From Acetobacterium malicum subsp. dehalogenans DSM 11527 (GTDB lineage Bacteria > Bacillota > Clostridia > Eubacteriales > Eubacteriaceae), in contig NZ_AXAC01000008.1 in the NCBI RefSeq assembly GCF_000472665.1, positions 1 to 64,000 on the forward strand: DNA of 64,000 bases, written 5' to 3'. The translations under genes were made by a program, and so were the position numbers. The notes under the pieces are model-generated. The model made no database searches. It was not told the DNA's origin and saw only the letters and a list, made by a program, of their open reading frames with translations. Position 1 is the stretch's first letter; every line of letters begins with the position of its first letter. Of the stretch, positions 41,099 through 48,773 are shown in pieces.

Positions 41099-42973
41099 CT
41101 AGCCCAGCAACCCATCGATCACCGCCTGGATCGCCACCGGCTTACCGTTTCTGGTGTTCTGAATGCAGCGGCTTTCGCAAAGGGCCAGATCCAACGGCGT
41201 TGTTTCAATCCTGATCTGGTGTTCAGCGCAATAGGCTTCCAGCCGTTTCCTGGCGCCGACCAGATTCCCCACCGTAACCCGGCGCATGATACCGCGGATA
41301 TCCAGATCCCGGCCCCGGGCTTGCATCCCAATCGAGCAATAGGGATGCTCACAGTATTCACAGCGGGAGGCCTTCTGCATCAGGATTCGGATTTCGGCCG
41401 GGACATCGGCATAGAGTTTTTCGGCGGTCACCGGTTTGTCAAGGATTCGTACCATCTTCTTGCGCTCTGGCTGATAGACATAGGGCCGCAGACCCCGTTT
41501 TTTGAGCACGGCATTGGCCGCCGAAATCCCCGATGTGGTCACGGTTGGCGTGCCAGTACCCATCACCGTCGATTCGCCGCAGCAAAACAGATTGTCCCAT
41601 TCGGTCCGGGTATGGAGCCGCTTGAACATATGCTGCCCCAGCATCTGTTTGGGACCGGCCACCGCCCCACCATTTTTATTGGTATAACGCTCGATCGTCC
41701 GGGGCGTGGCCAGTTCGACGTAACGGATTGCTTCGCCAAAGCCGGGAAAGCGGTTTTCCAGCACTGCGATCAGCCGGTCTTTTTCCAGCACTTTTCTGGC
41801 CAGATAATCGGCTTCCTCACCCTGTTGCCAGTTTTCAAAGCTGGGGCCGATGGCCAGCACCACATGGCTACTGGCATCACAGAGGGTCTGGTCATCAAGA
41901 CTGGAAATATAGACGGTAATCTCACTTTCGTCGAGACAGTCCGGATTGCCCACCAGCATTTCCACCGGCTCGCTGTCCGGCGGGATCACCGCTTTGTCGA
42001 CCTGGGCATAGAGCACCACACTGGGATAGGTAGGCACCTGTCGGGCTGCCCAGCGGGCCCGTTCCAGACTCAGATTGGGCCGATCGATGAGTTTGCCATA
42101 TAAATTCCAGACCGTTCCCGAATAGATCAGATCCCGGCCAAATAATTTTTCACCACTGCTCAGTTCCACCCCCACCGGCCGGCTATGCTCAAAAATAATC
42201 CGGGTCACTGCTTGTTCCAGCACCATCGTACCCTTATTTTCTTCAATCACCTGCTCCAGCTTGCCCGGCAGAAAAATGGTGGAACCGGCGGGATAATAGC
42301 TGCCACCGACATGGTTATCGACAAACATCACCGCGGCCAGCACCGCCGGAGCTTCTTCCAGCGTGGCATAGCAATAGGTGGAAGTGATCTTGTCAAAAAA
42401 TTTGAAAATTTCCGGATCACTGAAATAAGCCGCCAACAGACTGCGGGCACTTTTATTTAAATAACCCAGAAACCGGGCATAGGACAGCGGGTGTTTGATC
42501 AGACTTTTAAGGGCGCCCCGGGCTTCTGTTTCATCCGGGGTGGTATAATTGGGATTGGTTACCATCACATCGCCATACATTTTTTCCAGATCCCGGTAAA
42601 AACGCCGGATATTGGCTTGTTCCGAGGGGAACACCGTGCCCAGCTGCGCGGCGAAATCATCGATATCAGCCCCAAAGCGAATCACATGGCCCTTGAAATG
42701 CATGCAGTAAAGCAACTCATGTTTGACCACCTCAATCGGTTCCTCGAGACAATCAAAAACAAAGCGATGGGCGTTAAAGCCCTGATCACCAAAGCCGAAC
42801 AGCATCGCCGCCCCAATATCAAAGGTCACCCCATTGCGTTTAAACACCCCGCAGGAACCACCGGGATTATAGCTTTTTTCAACCACTGCCACCTTCAAAC
42901 CGCTTTTCGAAAGTAAACTCCCGGCCGTCAGACCAGCTAAGCCGCCACCAATAATAATCGCATCGTATTCCAT
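41099..42973 (-). CDS. FAD-dependent desaturase-like oxidoreductase with Cys-rich C-terminal domain
   Basis: A 624-residue protein. Residues 1-500 form a CrtI/CrtISO-like flavoprotein: GGGLAGLTAGSLLSK, VVEKSYNPGGSCG, a central helical domain, and CGESTVMGTGTPTVTTSG near the C-terminal FAD contact. The last 120 residues form an extra domain with CEYCEHPYCSIG, YCAEH and LCESRCI, seven cysteines that could bind an Fe-S cluster, as in GltD-type N-terminal domains but here C-terminal. GGGAAGAG precedes the ATG. It is the first gene of the operon; the next gene starts within 20 bases. Reaction unknown; a saturase, isomerase or desaturase of a polyisoprenoid is likely. Confidence 0.82.
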   Translation of the reverse strand: MEYDAIIIGGGLAGLTAGSLLSKSGLKVAVVEKSYNPGGSCGVFKRNGVTFDIGAAMLFGFGDQGFNAHRFVFDCLEEPIEVVKHELLYCMHFKGHVIRFGADIDDFAAQLGTVFPSEQANIRRFYRDLEKMYGDVMVTNPNYTTPDETEARGALKSLIKHPLSYARFLGYLNKSARSLLAAYFSDPEIFKFFDKITSTYCYATLEEAPAVLAAVMFVDNHVGGSYYPAGSTIFLPGKLEQVIEENKGTMVLEQAVTRIIFEHSRPVGVELSSGEKLFGRDLIYSGTVWNLYGKLIDRPNLSLERARWAARQVPTYPSVVLYAQVDKAVIPPDSEPVEMLVGNPDCLDESEITVYISSLDDQTLCDASSHVVLAIGPSFENWQQGEEADYLARKVLEKDRLIAVLENRFPGFGEAIRYVELATPRTIERYTNKNGGAVAGPKQMLGQHMFKRLHTRTEWDNLFCCGESTVMGTGTPTVTTSGISAANAVLKKRGLRPYVYQPERKKMVRILDKPVTAEKLYADVPAEIRILMQKASRCEYCEHPYCSIGMQARGRDLDIRGIMRRVTVGNLVGARKRLEAYCAEHQIRIETTPLDLALCESRCIQNTRNGKPVAIQAVIDGLLG

Positions 42974-43196
42974 AACTCTTCCCTCTTTGTGCTCGTTTTT
43001 TTGTTATTGTTATCTATTCATACCCCGAATCATTACAATTACGCCCGCAGCAGCGTGCAATTTTTTAGAGATTCTGATCAGCCTTTGTTTATTCTGGCCA
43101 TCAATAGGTATAATAAAACTACCAGAAGGCAAGCCGCTTGTTTAAGGTTTAGCCGTTACATCATCACTGCTCCCCAATTTATCACCGGAGGTAAAA

Positions 43197-44543
43197 ATGA
43201 TTTTATATGGACTCAATCCCCATCAAATGATCCCCACAGCCCAGGCCCTGCGGCAAAAAGGCAAAGCCGCCCGGTCCGTTGTCAGCTTTGTAAACCAAGG
43301 TACCTTTAATCCAGTTAACCGGGATGTCAATATGATGATCGACGAGCAAAACCGCACCCGGCTGCCCGAACTCATCGATCTACGGCGGGAACGGATGGCG
43401 GTATCGCCCTTCACCTTTTACCGCGGCACTGCCCTGATCATGGCCCATGACCTGGCTCAGCAGGCCATCACTGGGGCGCCGCTGGTAATCTGCGGCGATG
43501 CCCATATCAACAATTTCGGACTGTACGCCTCCCCCGAACGACGGCTGGTTTTTGACCTCAACGACTTCGACGAGGCCGCCCCCGGCCCCTGGGAATGGGA
43601 TTTGAAGCGCCTCGTCACCAGCATTATCCTTTGTGGCGAAGATCTGGGAATGACCGATGCTCAGGTCAAGGAAGCGGCCACCAAAGCCACTTTCCACTAT
43701 CGCTACGGCCTCCGCAAACTGCTGGAAACCAGCTCCATGCATCGCTTTTATAGTAGCATCGGCGAAGATGACATTCTCGATTCAGTGTCCAAAAAAAGCA
43801 GGAATGCCTATAAGAAAGTCATCAAAAAAGCCAAAAACCGCAACTCGCAACAGGTAATTTCAAAAATGACCCAAAACGACGCCTATGGCCGCCGGGTTTT
43901 TACTGAAAATCCACCGGTCCTCACCCATCTGGATGCCGGTCTGGCCGGCGAGGTTGAAGCCGCCTTTGAAGCCTATAGGCAAACCGTTCGCCCGGATATC
44001 GCGCTGCTATTATCCCAGCATCTTTTGACAGACGTGGCCCGGCGGGTTGTCGGCGTCGGCAGTGTCGGCACCCGCTGTTATCTGCTGGTGTTAACCTGTG
44101 AAAATGCCAGCCACCTGGTGCTCCAGATCAAAGAAGCCTCCCAATCGGTGGTGTCCCGCTATAACCCGATTGTCGGCTCCCCCCTGAGAAAGCTCACCCC
44201 CGAACAGAACAACGGCCTGCGTGTTATCACCTGTCAGCAGATTCTGCAGGCCTACTCGGATCCTTTTCTGGGACACTTTCAGGCCAACGGTCGGGATTTT
44301 TACGTCCGTCAATTCCGGGATATGAAGGGCTCCTTTGAAATGAATGAATTGACCAGTCAGGGCTTTCTTGATTACGTCGAAGGCTGTGGCCTGATGCTGG
44401 CCCGGGCTCACGCCCAAAGTCCCAACGCCAACTACGTGGCCGGCTACATGGGCAAGTCCACGGCCTTTGAAAAAGCCATCGTCAAGTGGTGCTATGGCTA
44501 TTCCCGCCAGGTTTACCGGGATTACGATAATTTTGTCAAGTAG
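43197..44543 (+). CDS. DUF2252 family protein
   Basis: A 448-residue protein with the DUF2252 signature: FYRGTALIMAHDL, CGDAHINNFGLYASPERRLVFD and FDEAAPGPWEWDLKRL, which resemble the catalytic loop of aminoglycoside-kinase-like folds (GDAHxxN, DFD). The C-terminal half ends with YVRQFRDMKGSFE and LARAHAQS. Function is unknown; a kinase-like activity is suggested by the fold motifs. GGAGG precedes the ATG. It is divergent from the FAD operon, with a 220-base region between them that holds no other gene. Confidence 0.88.
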   Translation: MILYGLNPHQMIPTAQALRQKGKAARSVVSFVNQGTFNPVNRDVNMMIDEQNRTRLPELIDLRRERMAVSPFTFYRGTALIMAHDLAQQAITGAPLVICGDAHINNFGLYASPERRLVFDLNDFDEAAPGPWEWDLKRLVTSIILCGEDLGMTDAQVKEAATKATFHYRYGLRKLLETSSMHRFYSSIGEDDILDSVSKKSRNAYKKVIKKAKNRNSQQVISKMTQNDAYGRRVFTENPPVLTHLDAGLAGEVEAAFEAYRQTVRPDIALLLSQHLLTDVARRVVGVGSVGTRCYLLVLTCENASHLVLQIKEASQSVVSRYNPIVGSPLRKLTPEQNNGLRVITCQQILQAYSDPFLGHFQANGRDFYVRQFRDMKGSFEMNELTSQGFLDYVEGCGLMLARAHAQSPNANYVAGYMGKSTAFEKAIVKWCYGYSRQVYRDYDNFVK

Positions 44544-44561
44544 CTAACGCTTATAAAAAAA

Positions 44562-44582
44562 AGCACCCGTTAAACAGGTGCT
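44562..44582 (-). terminator. Terminator of the ATP-grasp gene
   Basis: AGCACC (44562-44567) pairs with GGTGCT (44577-44582), and the minus strand continues with eight T residues. It lies between convergent genes. Confidence 0.7.
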
Positions 44583-44634
44583 GTGGTTATCGTTAAACTG
44601 TCGCTTATCTATTTCTAAACCGATCATTGACTGT

Positions 44635-45624
44635 TTAAAATCCCAGCAGATCCAGCACCTTGTCATCGACATGGCGGTTTTTGCCGACAAAGGGATAATT
44701 ATGGATATGCAGAGCTGGATTGAAGTTAAGTTCGATAATGCTGTAGTTTGTTGCATCGGGTTTTTTTTGAATATCCCGGATGATGATATCGGCGCCACAG
44801 ATCCGGGCACCGACTGCCTGGGCTGCTGCCACCGCAATAGCCTTGTAATCATCAATAATCTCGTCGGTAAAATCAAGACTGTCCCCACCAGTGCTAATAT
44901 TGGAGTTTTCCCGGAGAAAGACGGTTTCGTCATTCTCCGGAATGGTCTCGATGGATTTAGTCTGCTCACTGAGAAAAGCAATTTCAGTTTTTCCAAGCTG
45001 GATCTTTTCAAGAGGGGTAACATATCCCTTTCCCCGCAGCGGATCCTGGTTTTTTTCAGTCACCAACGCTTCAATGGTATGAACCCCATCCCCCACCACG
45101 TTGGCCGGAACCCGGTGGAGAATCCCCACTACCTCATCGCCGATTACTAGAAACCGATACTCTTTGCCAGGCACGAATTCTTCAATCAATACCGATGTAT
45201 CATGACTAAAAGCGTTGATTACCGCCGTCCGATAACAGTTTTCACACTGAAGATTTTTATGAATGACAATCCCCAGGCCAAAATTGGCGGATTTGGGCTT
45301 CACCACAATGTCTTTGCCCCGGAATTCTTCATAATGGGCCATCGCTTCAGCCGCCGATTTGACCTTGATCCCGGCCGGCACGTTGATGCCCTTCTCCCGC
45401 AGCACCAGCTTGGTGACTTCTTTATTTTCCATGATCAGCGGGGCGATATAGGTGTCGGCCGATGTCCGGGTGGCCTGTTTGACATATTCAATTTTATCGC
45501 CTTTTGTAAGCCGGATAAAATTATCCTCAAGATCCAGGATCTCAACCTCAATCCCTCTGTGCTCGGCCGCGTTAATCAGCATCGCCGTTGACAATTCCAA
45601 GCCGTTATGATTATTTATAAACAT
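44635..45624 (-). CDS. Stand-alone GshF-like ATP-grasp ligase
   Basis: A 329-residue ATP-grasp protein matching the C-terminal (glutathione-synthetase-like) half of the bifunctional GshF/GshAB: VVKPKSANFGLGI, IEEFVPGKEYRFLVIGD, the repeat of GDG-type substrate loop VVGDGVHTIEAL and the metal ligands ELNFNPALHIHNYP. The N-terminal glutamate-cysteine ligase half is absent. It may join an amino acid to a gamma-glutamyl or other peptide, or resemble cyanophycin-type ligases. The ATG at 45624 is chosen; a GTG at 45633 would add three residues. No partner ligase is nearby. Confidence 0.82.
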   Translation of the reverse strand: MFINNHNGLELSTAMLINAAEHRGIEVEILDLEDNFIRLTKGDKIEYVKQATRTSADTYIAPLIMENKEVTKLVLREKGINVPAGIKVKSAAEAMAHYEEFRGKDIVVKPKSANFGLGIVIHKNLQCENCYRTAVINAFSHDTSVLIEEFVPGKEYRFLVIGDEVVGILHRVPANVVGDGVHTIEALVTEKNQDPLRGKGYVTPLEKIQLGKTEIAFLSEQTKSIETIPENDETVFLRENSNISTGGDSLDFTDEIIDDYKAIAVAAAQAVGARICGADIIIRDIQKKPDATNYSIIELNFNPALHIHNYPFVGKNRHVDDKVLDLLGF

Positions 45625-45792
45625 CGTGCCCACTTTCTGAAAGAGATGCTGTTATATTCATCTTTTCCTGTTAATATCATTATTATCTCATAACTCTCTG
45701 TTTTTATTATAACGCTAATGGCAATATTTTTAAATATCCGATTGCGAGTAAAATTATCACCGCCGTTATCGTTGATGGACCTACAATTTATT

Positions 45793-47472
45793 TCAAAGTT
45801 CTAATAACATAAAGGTTAACTGCTGGCTAATGGCATCCAGTTCTTTGATTCGATCACCCAGTTGTTTTGAGGTATCTTCTTTATCGGTAATGACCCGATT
45901 GACCAGCTCGCTGAGTTCCTGTTTCAGTGTAGTCGATTCCCGCTCCAGCACCGCCTTAAAATCCCGGACGCTCTCGCGGATCTTGTACTGATAATTATAG
46001 ATCATGTTGTTGATATTGTGCTCCACGTCGGTCTGCATTTTGCTCAGATAACGGGTGTATATTTTTTTATTGGCGTAACCCCGGGGCATCAGGTAAACCA
46101 GATCATTCATGTCCACCAAAAATGCCGCCGGCTTCTGATTGACCTTGACATAGAAATCATCCCGAGAGGACAGGGTATGTACGGTAGTGTCAACCTGATA
46201 GTTAATACCGAAGAGTTCCGCCACCACTTTGCTCAAAAAGGCCTTCAGATCATCAATTTTCTGGTTGAGCAGCTCAACCAGATCTTCGTACCCCGACGAA
46301 AGGCTGGTTAGACCCCGCTCGCTGAGGTCATTGAGCTGGGCAGATAACTGGTTTTCCAGTAGCGTCATCAACACATTTTCCAGTTCTTTAGGTTTCGCCT
46401 CCCGATTCTTTTCATAAGCGGCGGCCATTGCCACTGTCAGTTTTTCCCGAATGCCGGCGGAACCGTCCTGTAACTCGGTCCGAATCTGCTCCAATAGCTC
46501 ATCAATATGGCGCAGCAGATAAAAGGTGGCATCTTTGGTAATCTGATCCAGACTGCCCAGCTTCTCTTCCAGTTCCCGGCGTTTTTCCTCCAGATTTTTA
46601 AGGGGCATGCCGTAAGCCCGGCGGTACAATTCCAGGTGGGAAAGGGCCACCCCCAGTACCTCCCGAAACTTGATTTGCACCGATTCGATAATGATCTGAT
46701 CGGCAGAAACTTTGATATCTTCTGATATTTTCGCAAATAACTCAGCCATCCCCACTTTGGTTTTGGCACTAATGGCAAAAAGTTCGATGGTATCGACGGC
46801 CATAATCTCACAGAGAATATCATGACAATAACCCAGATATGCTTCCAGATCCGCCGGGCTGATGGTGTCGATCTTATTAATCGCAAAGTAGAATTTGGCG
46901 GCGTAATTTCTGGCTTCAACTAAAAATTCCCGCTCGATTTCGTTAATTGGACTATCCACCGAGAGCATAAAAATAATCGCGTCGCTATCCTTCATAAAGG
47001 CATAGGCTTCATCGGTATTGTTCTGATGAATGGATCCCACCCCGGGGGTATCCACCAGTGTGATGCCGTCTTTGAGAAAATCATCGGGCAGAAACAGATT
47101 GACAAAGGAAACCCCCTTCTGGTTGTTGGGGTTCTGCTGTTCGGCAATATACCCCACCAGTTGTTCCAGTGCCACCGTCTGACTCTCCCCGGTTTTAAAA
47201 TGAACCTCAGCTAATTCTTCGCCATACGAAATTTTAGTGGCCACGGAGGTTACCGGAATGATCCCAACCGGCAACACCGCCGCTTCCAACACCCCATTGA
47301 TAAACGAAGTTTTCCCCCGCTTAAACTGACCAATCACCGAAATGACCAGCTCGCGGTTGGCAATTTTTGTTTTAAGATTTTCAATTTTCCTGATGTCCTC
47401 CTCGCATACCCCAGTTACCTGCAGCAAAGCTGTTACATCATTAATTGTTGTCATCATATTTTTTTTGATCAT
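45793..47472 (-). CDS. Bacterial dynamin-like GTPase
   Basis: A 559-residue protein with an N-terminal GTPase domain: P-loop GQFKRGKTSF (48-57), switch threonine region PVTSVAT, DTPGVGS, and NKID, followed by a long helical region rich in coiled-coil patterns (LEEKRRELEEKLG; LENQLSAQLNDLSERG). This is the dynamin/YeeA-like architecture used in membrane remodelling or stress tolerance. The ATG at 47472 follows AGAGGAATT. Bacterial dynamins often occur as adjacent pairs; here only one is present. Confidence 0.85.
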   Translation of the reverse strand: MIKKNMMTTINDVTALLQVTGVCEEDIRKIENLKTKIANRELVISVIGQFKRGKTSFINGVLEAAVLPVGIIPVTSVATKISYGEELAEVHFKTGESQTVALEQLVGYIAEQQNPNNQKGVSFVNLFLPDDFLKDGITLVDTPGVGSIHQNNTDEAYAFMKDSDAIIFMLSVDSPINEIEREFLVEARNYAAKFYFAINKIDTISPADLEAYLGYCHDILCEIMAVDTIELFAISAKTKVGMAELFAKISEDIKVSADQIIIESVQIKFREVLGVALSHLELYRRAYGMPLKNLEEKRRELEEKLGSLDQITKDATFYLLRHIDELLEQIRTELQDGSAGIREKLTVAMAAAYEKNREAKPKELENVLMTLLENQLSAQLNDLSERGLTSLSSGYEDLVELLNQKIDDLKAFLSKVVAELFGINYQVDTTVHTLSSRDDFYVKVNQKPAAFLVDMNDLVYLMPRGYANKKIYTRYLSKMQTDVEHNINNMIYNYQYKIRESVRDFKAVLERESTTLKQELSELVNRVITDKEDTSKQLGDRIKELDAISQQLTFMLLEL

Positions 47473-47742
47473 CCACAATTCCTCTCTGCATCGGGTCTTT
47501 TGACTGTAGCTAGTGTTCATCGTATGACTTTTGCACAAATCAAAAAAGCCGATGCTCCTGTATGATTAACAGAAGTCATCAGCGTGTCAGCATTTTGGCC
47601 GGAGCCAGGGCGAACTTCATCACCTGTTTTATTAGTTTAATCGATTCAGCCGAGAATTTCAATCGCTAATTATTATATTACCCAAATTTGACGGCAATTA
47701 TTCACAATTTAATTTTGATTTCGATTTCAGCCCCACCTTTTA

Positions 47743-47771
47743 TTGACACGATTATTGCCTCATGATAACAT
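47743..47771 (+). promoter_or_regulatory. Promoter of the crcB operon
   Basis: TTGACA (47743-47748) and TAACAT (47766-47771) are 17 bases apart, just upstream of the fluoride riboswitch. The rest of the gap 47473-47742 shows nothing notable. Confidence 0.8.
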
Positions 47772-47777
47772 TATTTC

Positions 47778-47854
47778 AAACAAGGTGATGGAGTTCACCT
47801 GAATTGCTTATCAGCTGATGACTCCTGCAGGATTTGTAATGCTGCAGGTTTTTT
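47778..47854 (+). promoter_or_regulatory. Fluoride riboswitch with terminator
   Basis: The aptamer core GGTGATGGAGTTCACC (47783-47798) and the downstream GCTGATGACTCCTGCAG match the crcB/fluoride motif, including the pseudoknot-forming segments. CCTGCAG (47824-47830) then pairs with CTGCAGG (47842-47848) and six T residues follow, giving an OFF terminator that fluoride binding would disrupt. It directly precedes the two crcB genes. Confidence 0.9.
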
Positions 47855-47935
47855 ATTGTCTGAAATAACCATACCTTACAATAAATAAAACCCTTCGTGT
47901 CAAACTATTTGTTCACTTGAGTCAGGAGGACTGTT

Positions 47936-48370
47936 ATGAAAAAATATTATTTTATCGCCGCTGGCGGCGCTGTTGGCGCGCTGCTGCGGTTCGAGCTCAA
48001 AAACGCTCCCACTCTTTTTCAATCGGCGGATCAGCTGATTAATCTGGCCTTGACCATTCTGGTGATCAACCTGATTGGTTGCCTGATTCTGGGGATGCTC
48101 AATGCCGTCTTCTCAAAAACTGAACGGATCAGCACCGATGTCAAGCTAGGCTTAACCGCTGGACTGGTGGGCGCCTTTACCACCTACTCAACCTTCTGCA
48201 AAGAAAGTCTGAATATTCTCGATGCCGGCTATCTGCGCTTTTTTTGTTACTATGTGGCAGCCTCGATTATCCTGGGAGTCGGTGCTGTTTACCTGGGCCA
48301 TCTGATCGGTCATCATATTTTGCATCCGGTTGGCAAAAATCTGGTCGCCCGCTTCAGCATCGATTATTAA
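47936..48370 (+). CDS. crcB: Fluoride channel subunit CrcB/Fluc (first copy)
   Basis: A 144-residue four-helix membrane protein with the CrcB/Fluc signature GAVGALLRFELKN near the N-terminus and GLVGAFTTYSTFCKE at about residues 75-90, which supplies the conserved phenylalanines and threonine/serine track of the fluoride pore. Together with the next gene it should form an antiparallel heterodimer that exports fluoride. AGGAGG stands before the ATG. The fluoride riboswitch and promoter upstream control both genes. Confidence 0.95.
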   Translation: MKKYYFIAAGGAVGALLRFELKNAPTLFQSADQLINLALTILVINLIGCLILGMLNAVFSKTERISTDVKLGLTAGLVGAFTTYSTFCKESLNILDAGYLRFFCYYVAASIILGVGAVYLGHLIGHHILHPVGKNLVARFSIDY

Positions 48371-48385
48371 AAAGGAAAACATCTC

Positions 48386-48751
48386 ATGGAAACTTTATGC
48401 GTCATTGTCGGCGGTGCTTTAGGTAGCACCACCCGCTATTATCTGGGCAAACGGTTTGCCTCCCGGCACCAGCACATTCCGGTCGGGACCTTTGTGATCA
48501 ACGTGTCTGGCGCCTTTCTTCTCGGTGTCGTCACCGGTTTTGATATTTCAGCCCTGCTTTACGGTTTATTTGCCGAAGGCTTTCTGGGGGCTTACACCAC
48601 CTTTTCCACCTTTATGTTTGAGGACTTTGTGCTGCTCCAGAATAATCGAATCCTCAGTGCCATTGTCTATGTACTGGCAACGCTGGTCTTGAGTTTTCTG
48701 GCTTTTTATGGCGGATTCCTGATTTCAGGCGCACTAATTATTGGGGTGTGA
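48386..48751 (+). CDS. crcB: Fluoride channel subunit CrcB/Fluc (second copy)
   Basis: A 121-residue four-helix protein with GALGSTTRYYLGKRF, the FVINVSGAFLLG helix and GFLGAYTTFSTFMFEDF. It is 15 bases after the first crcB, with AAAGGA upstream. Firmicutes often encode heterodimeric Fluc channels as two adjacent genes of unequal length, as here. Confidence 0.95.
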   Translation: METLCVIVGGALGSTTRYYLGKRFASRHQHIPVGTFVINVSGAFLLGVVTGFDISALLYGLFAEGFLGAYTTFSTFMFEDFVLLQNNRILSAIVYVLATLVLSFLAFYGGFLISGALIIGV

Positions 48752-48773
48752 CCATCACCGGACAGCACCGTTT

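Noticed and set aside
41219-42103. Open frame of 294 codons on the plus strand
   Set aside because: It is opposite the FAD-dependent oxidoreductase, which has strong family motifs; the antisense protein shows no domain or ribosome binding site.
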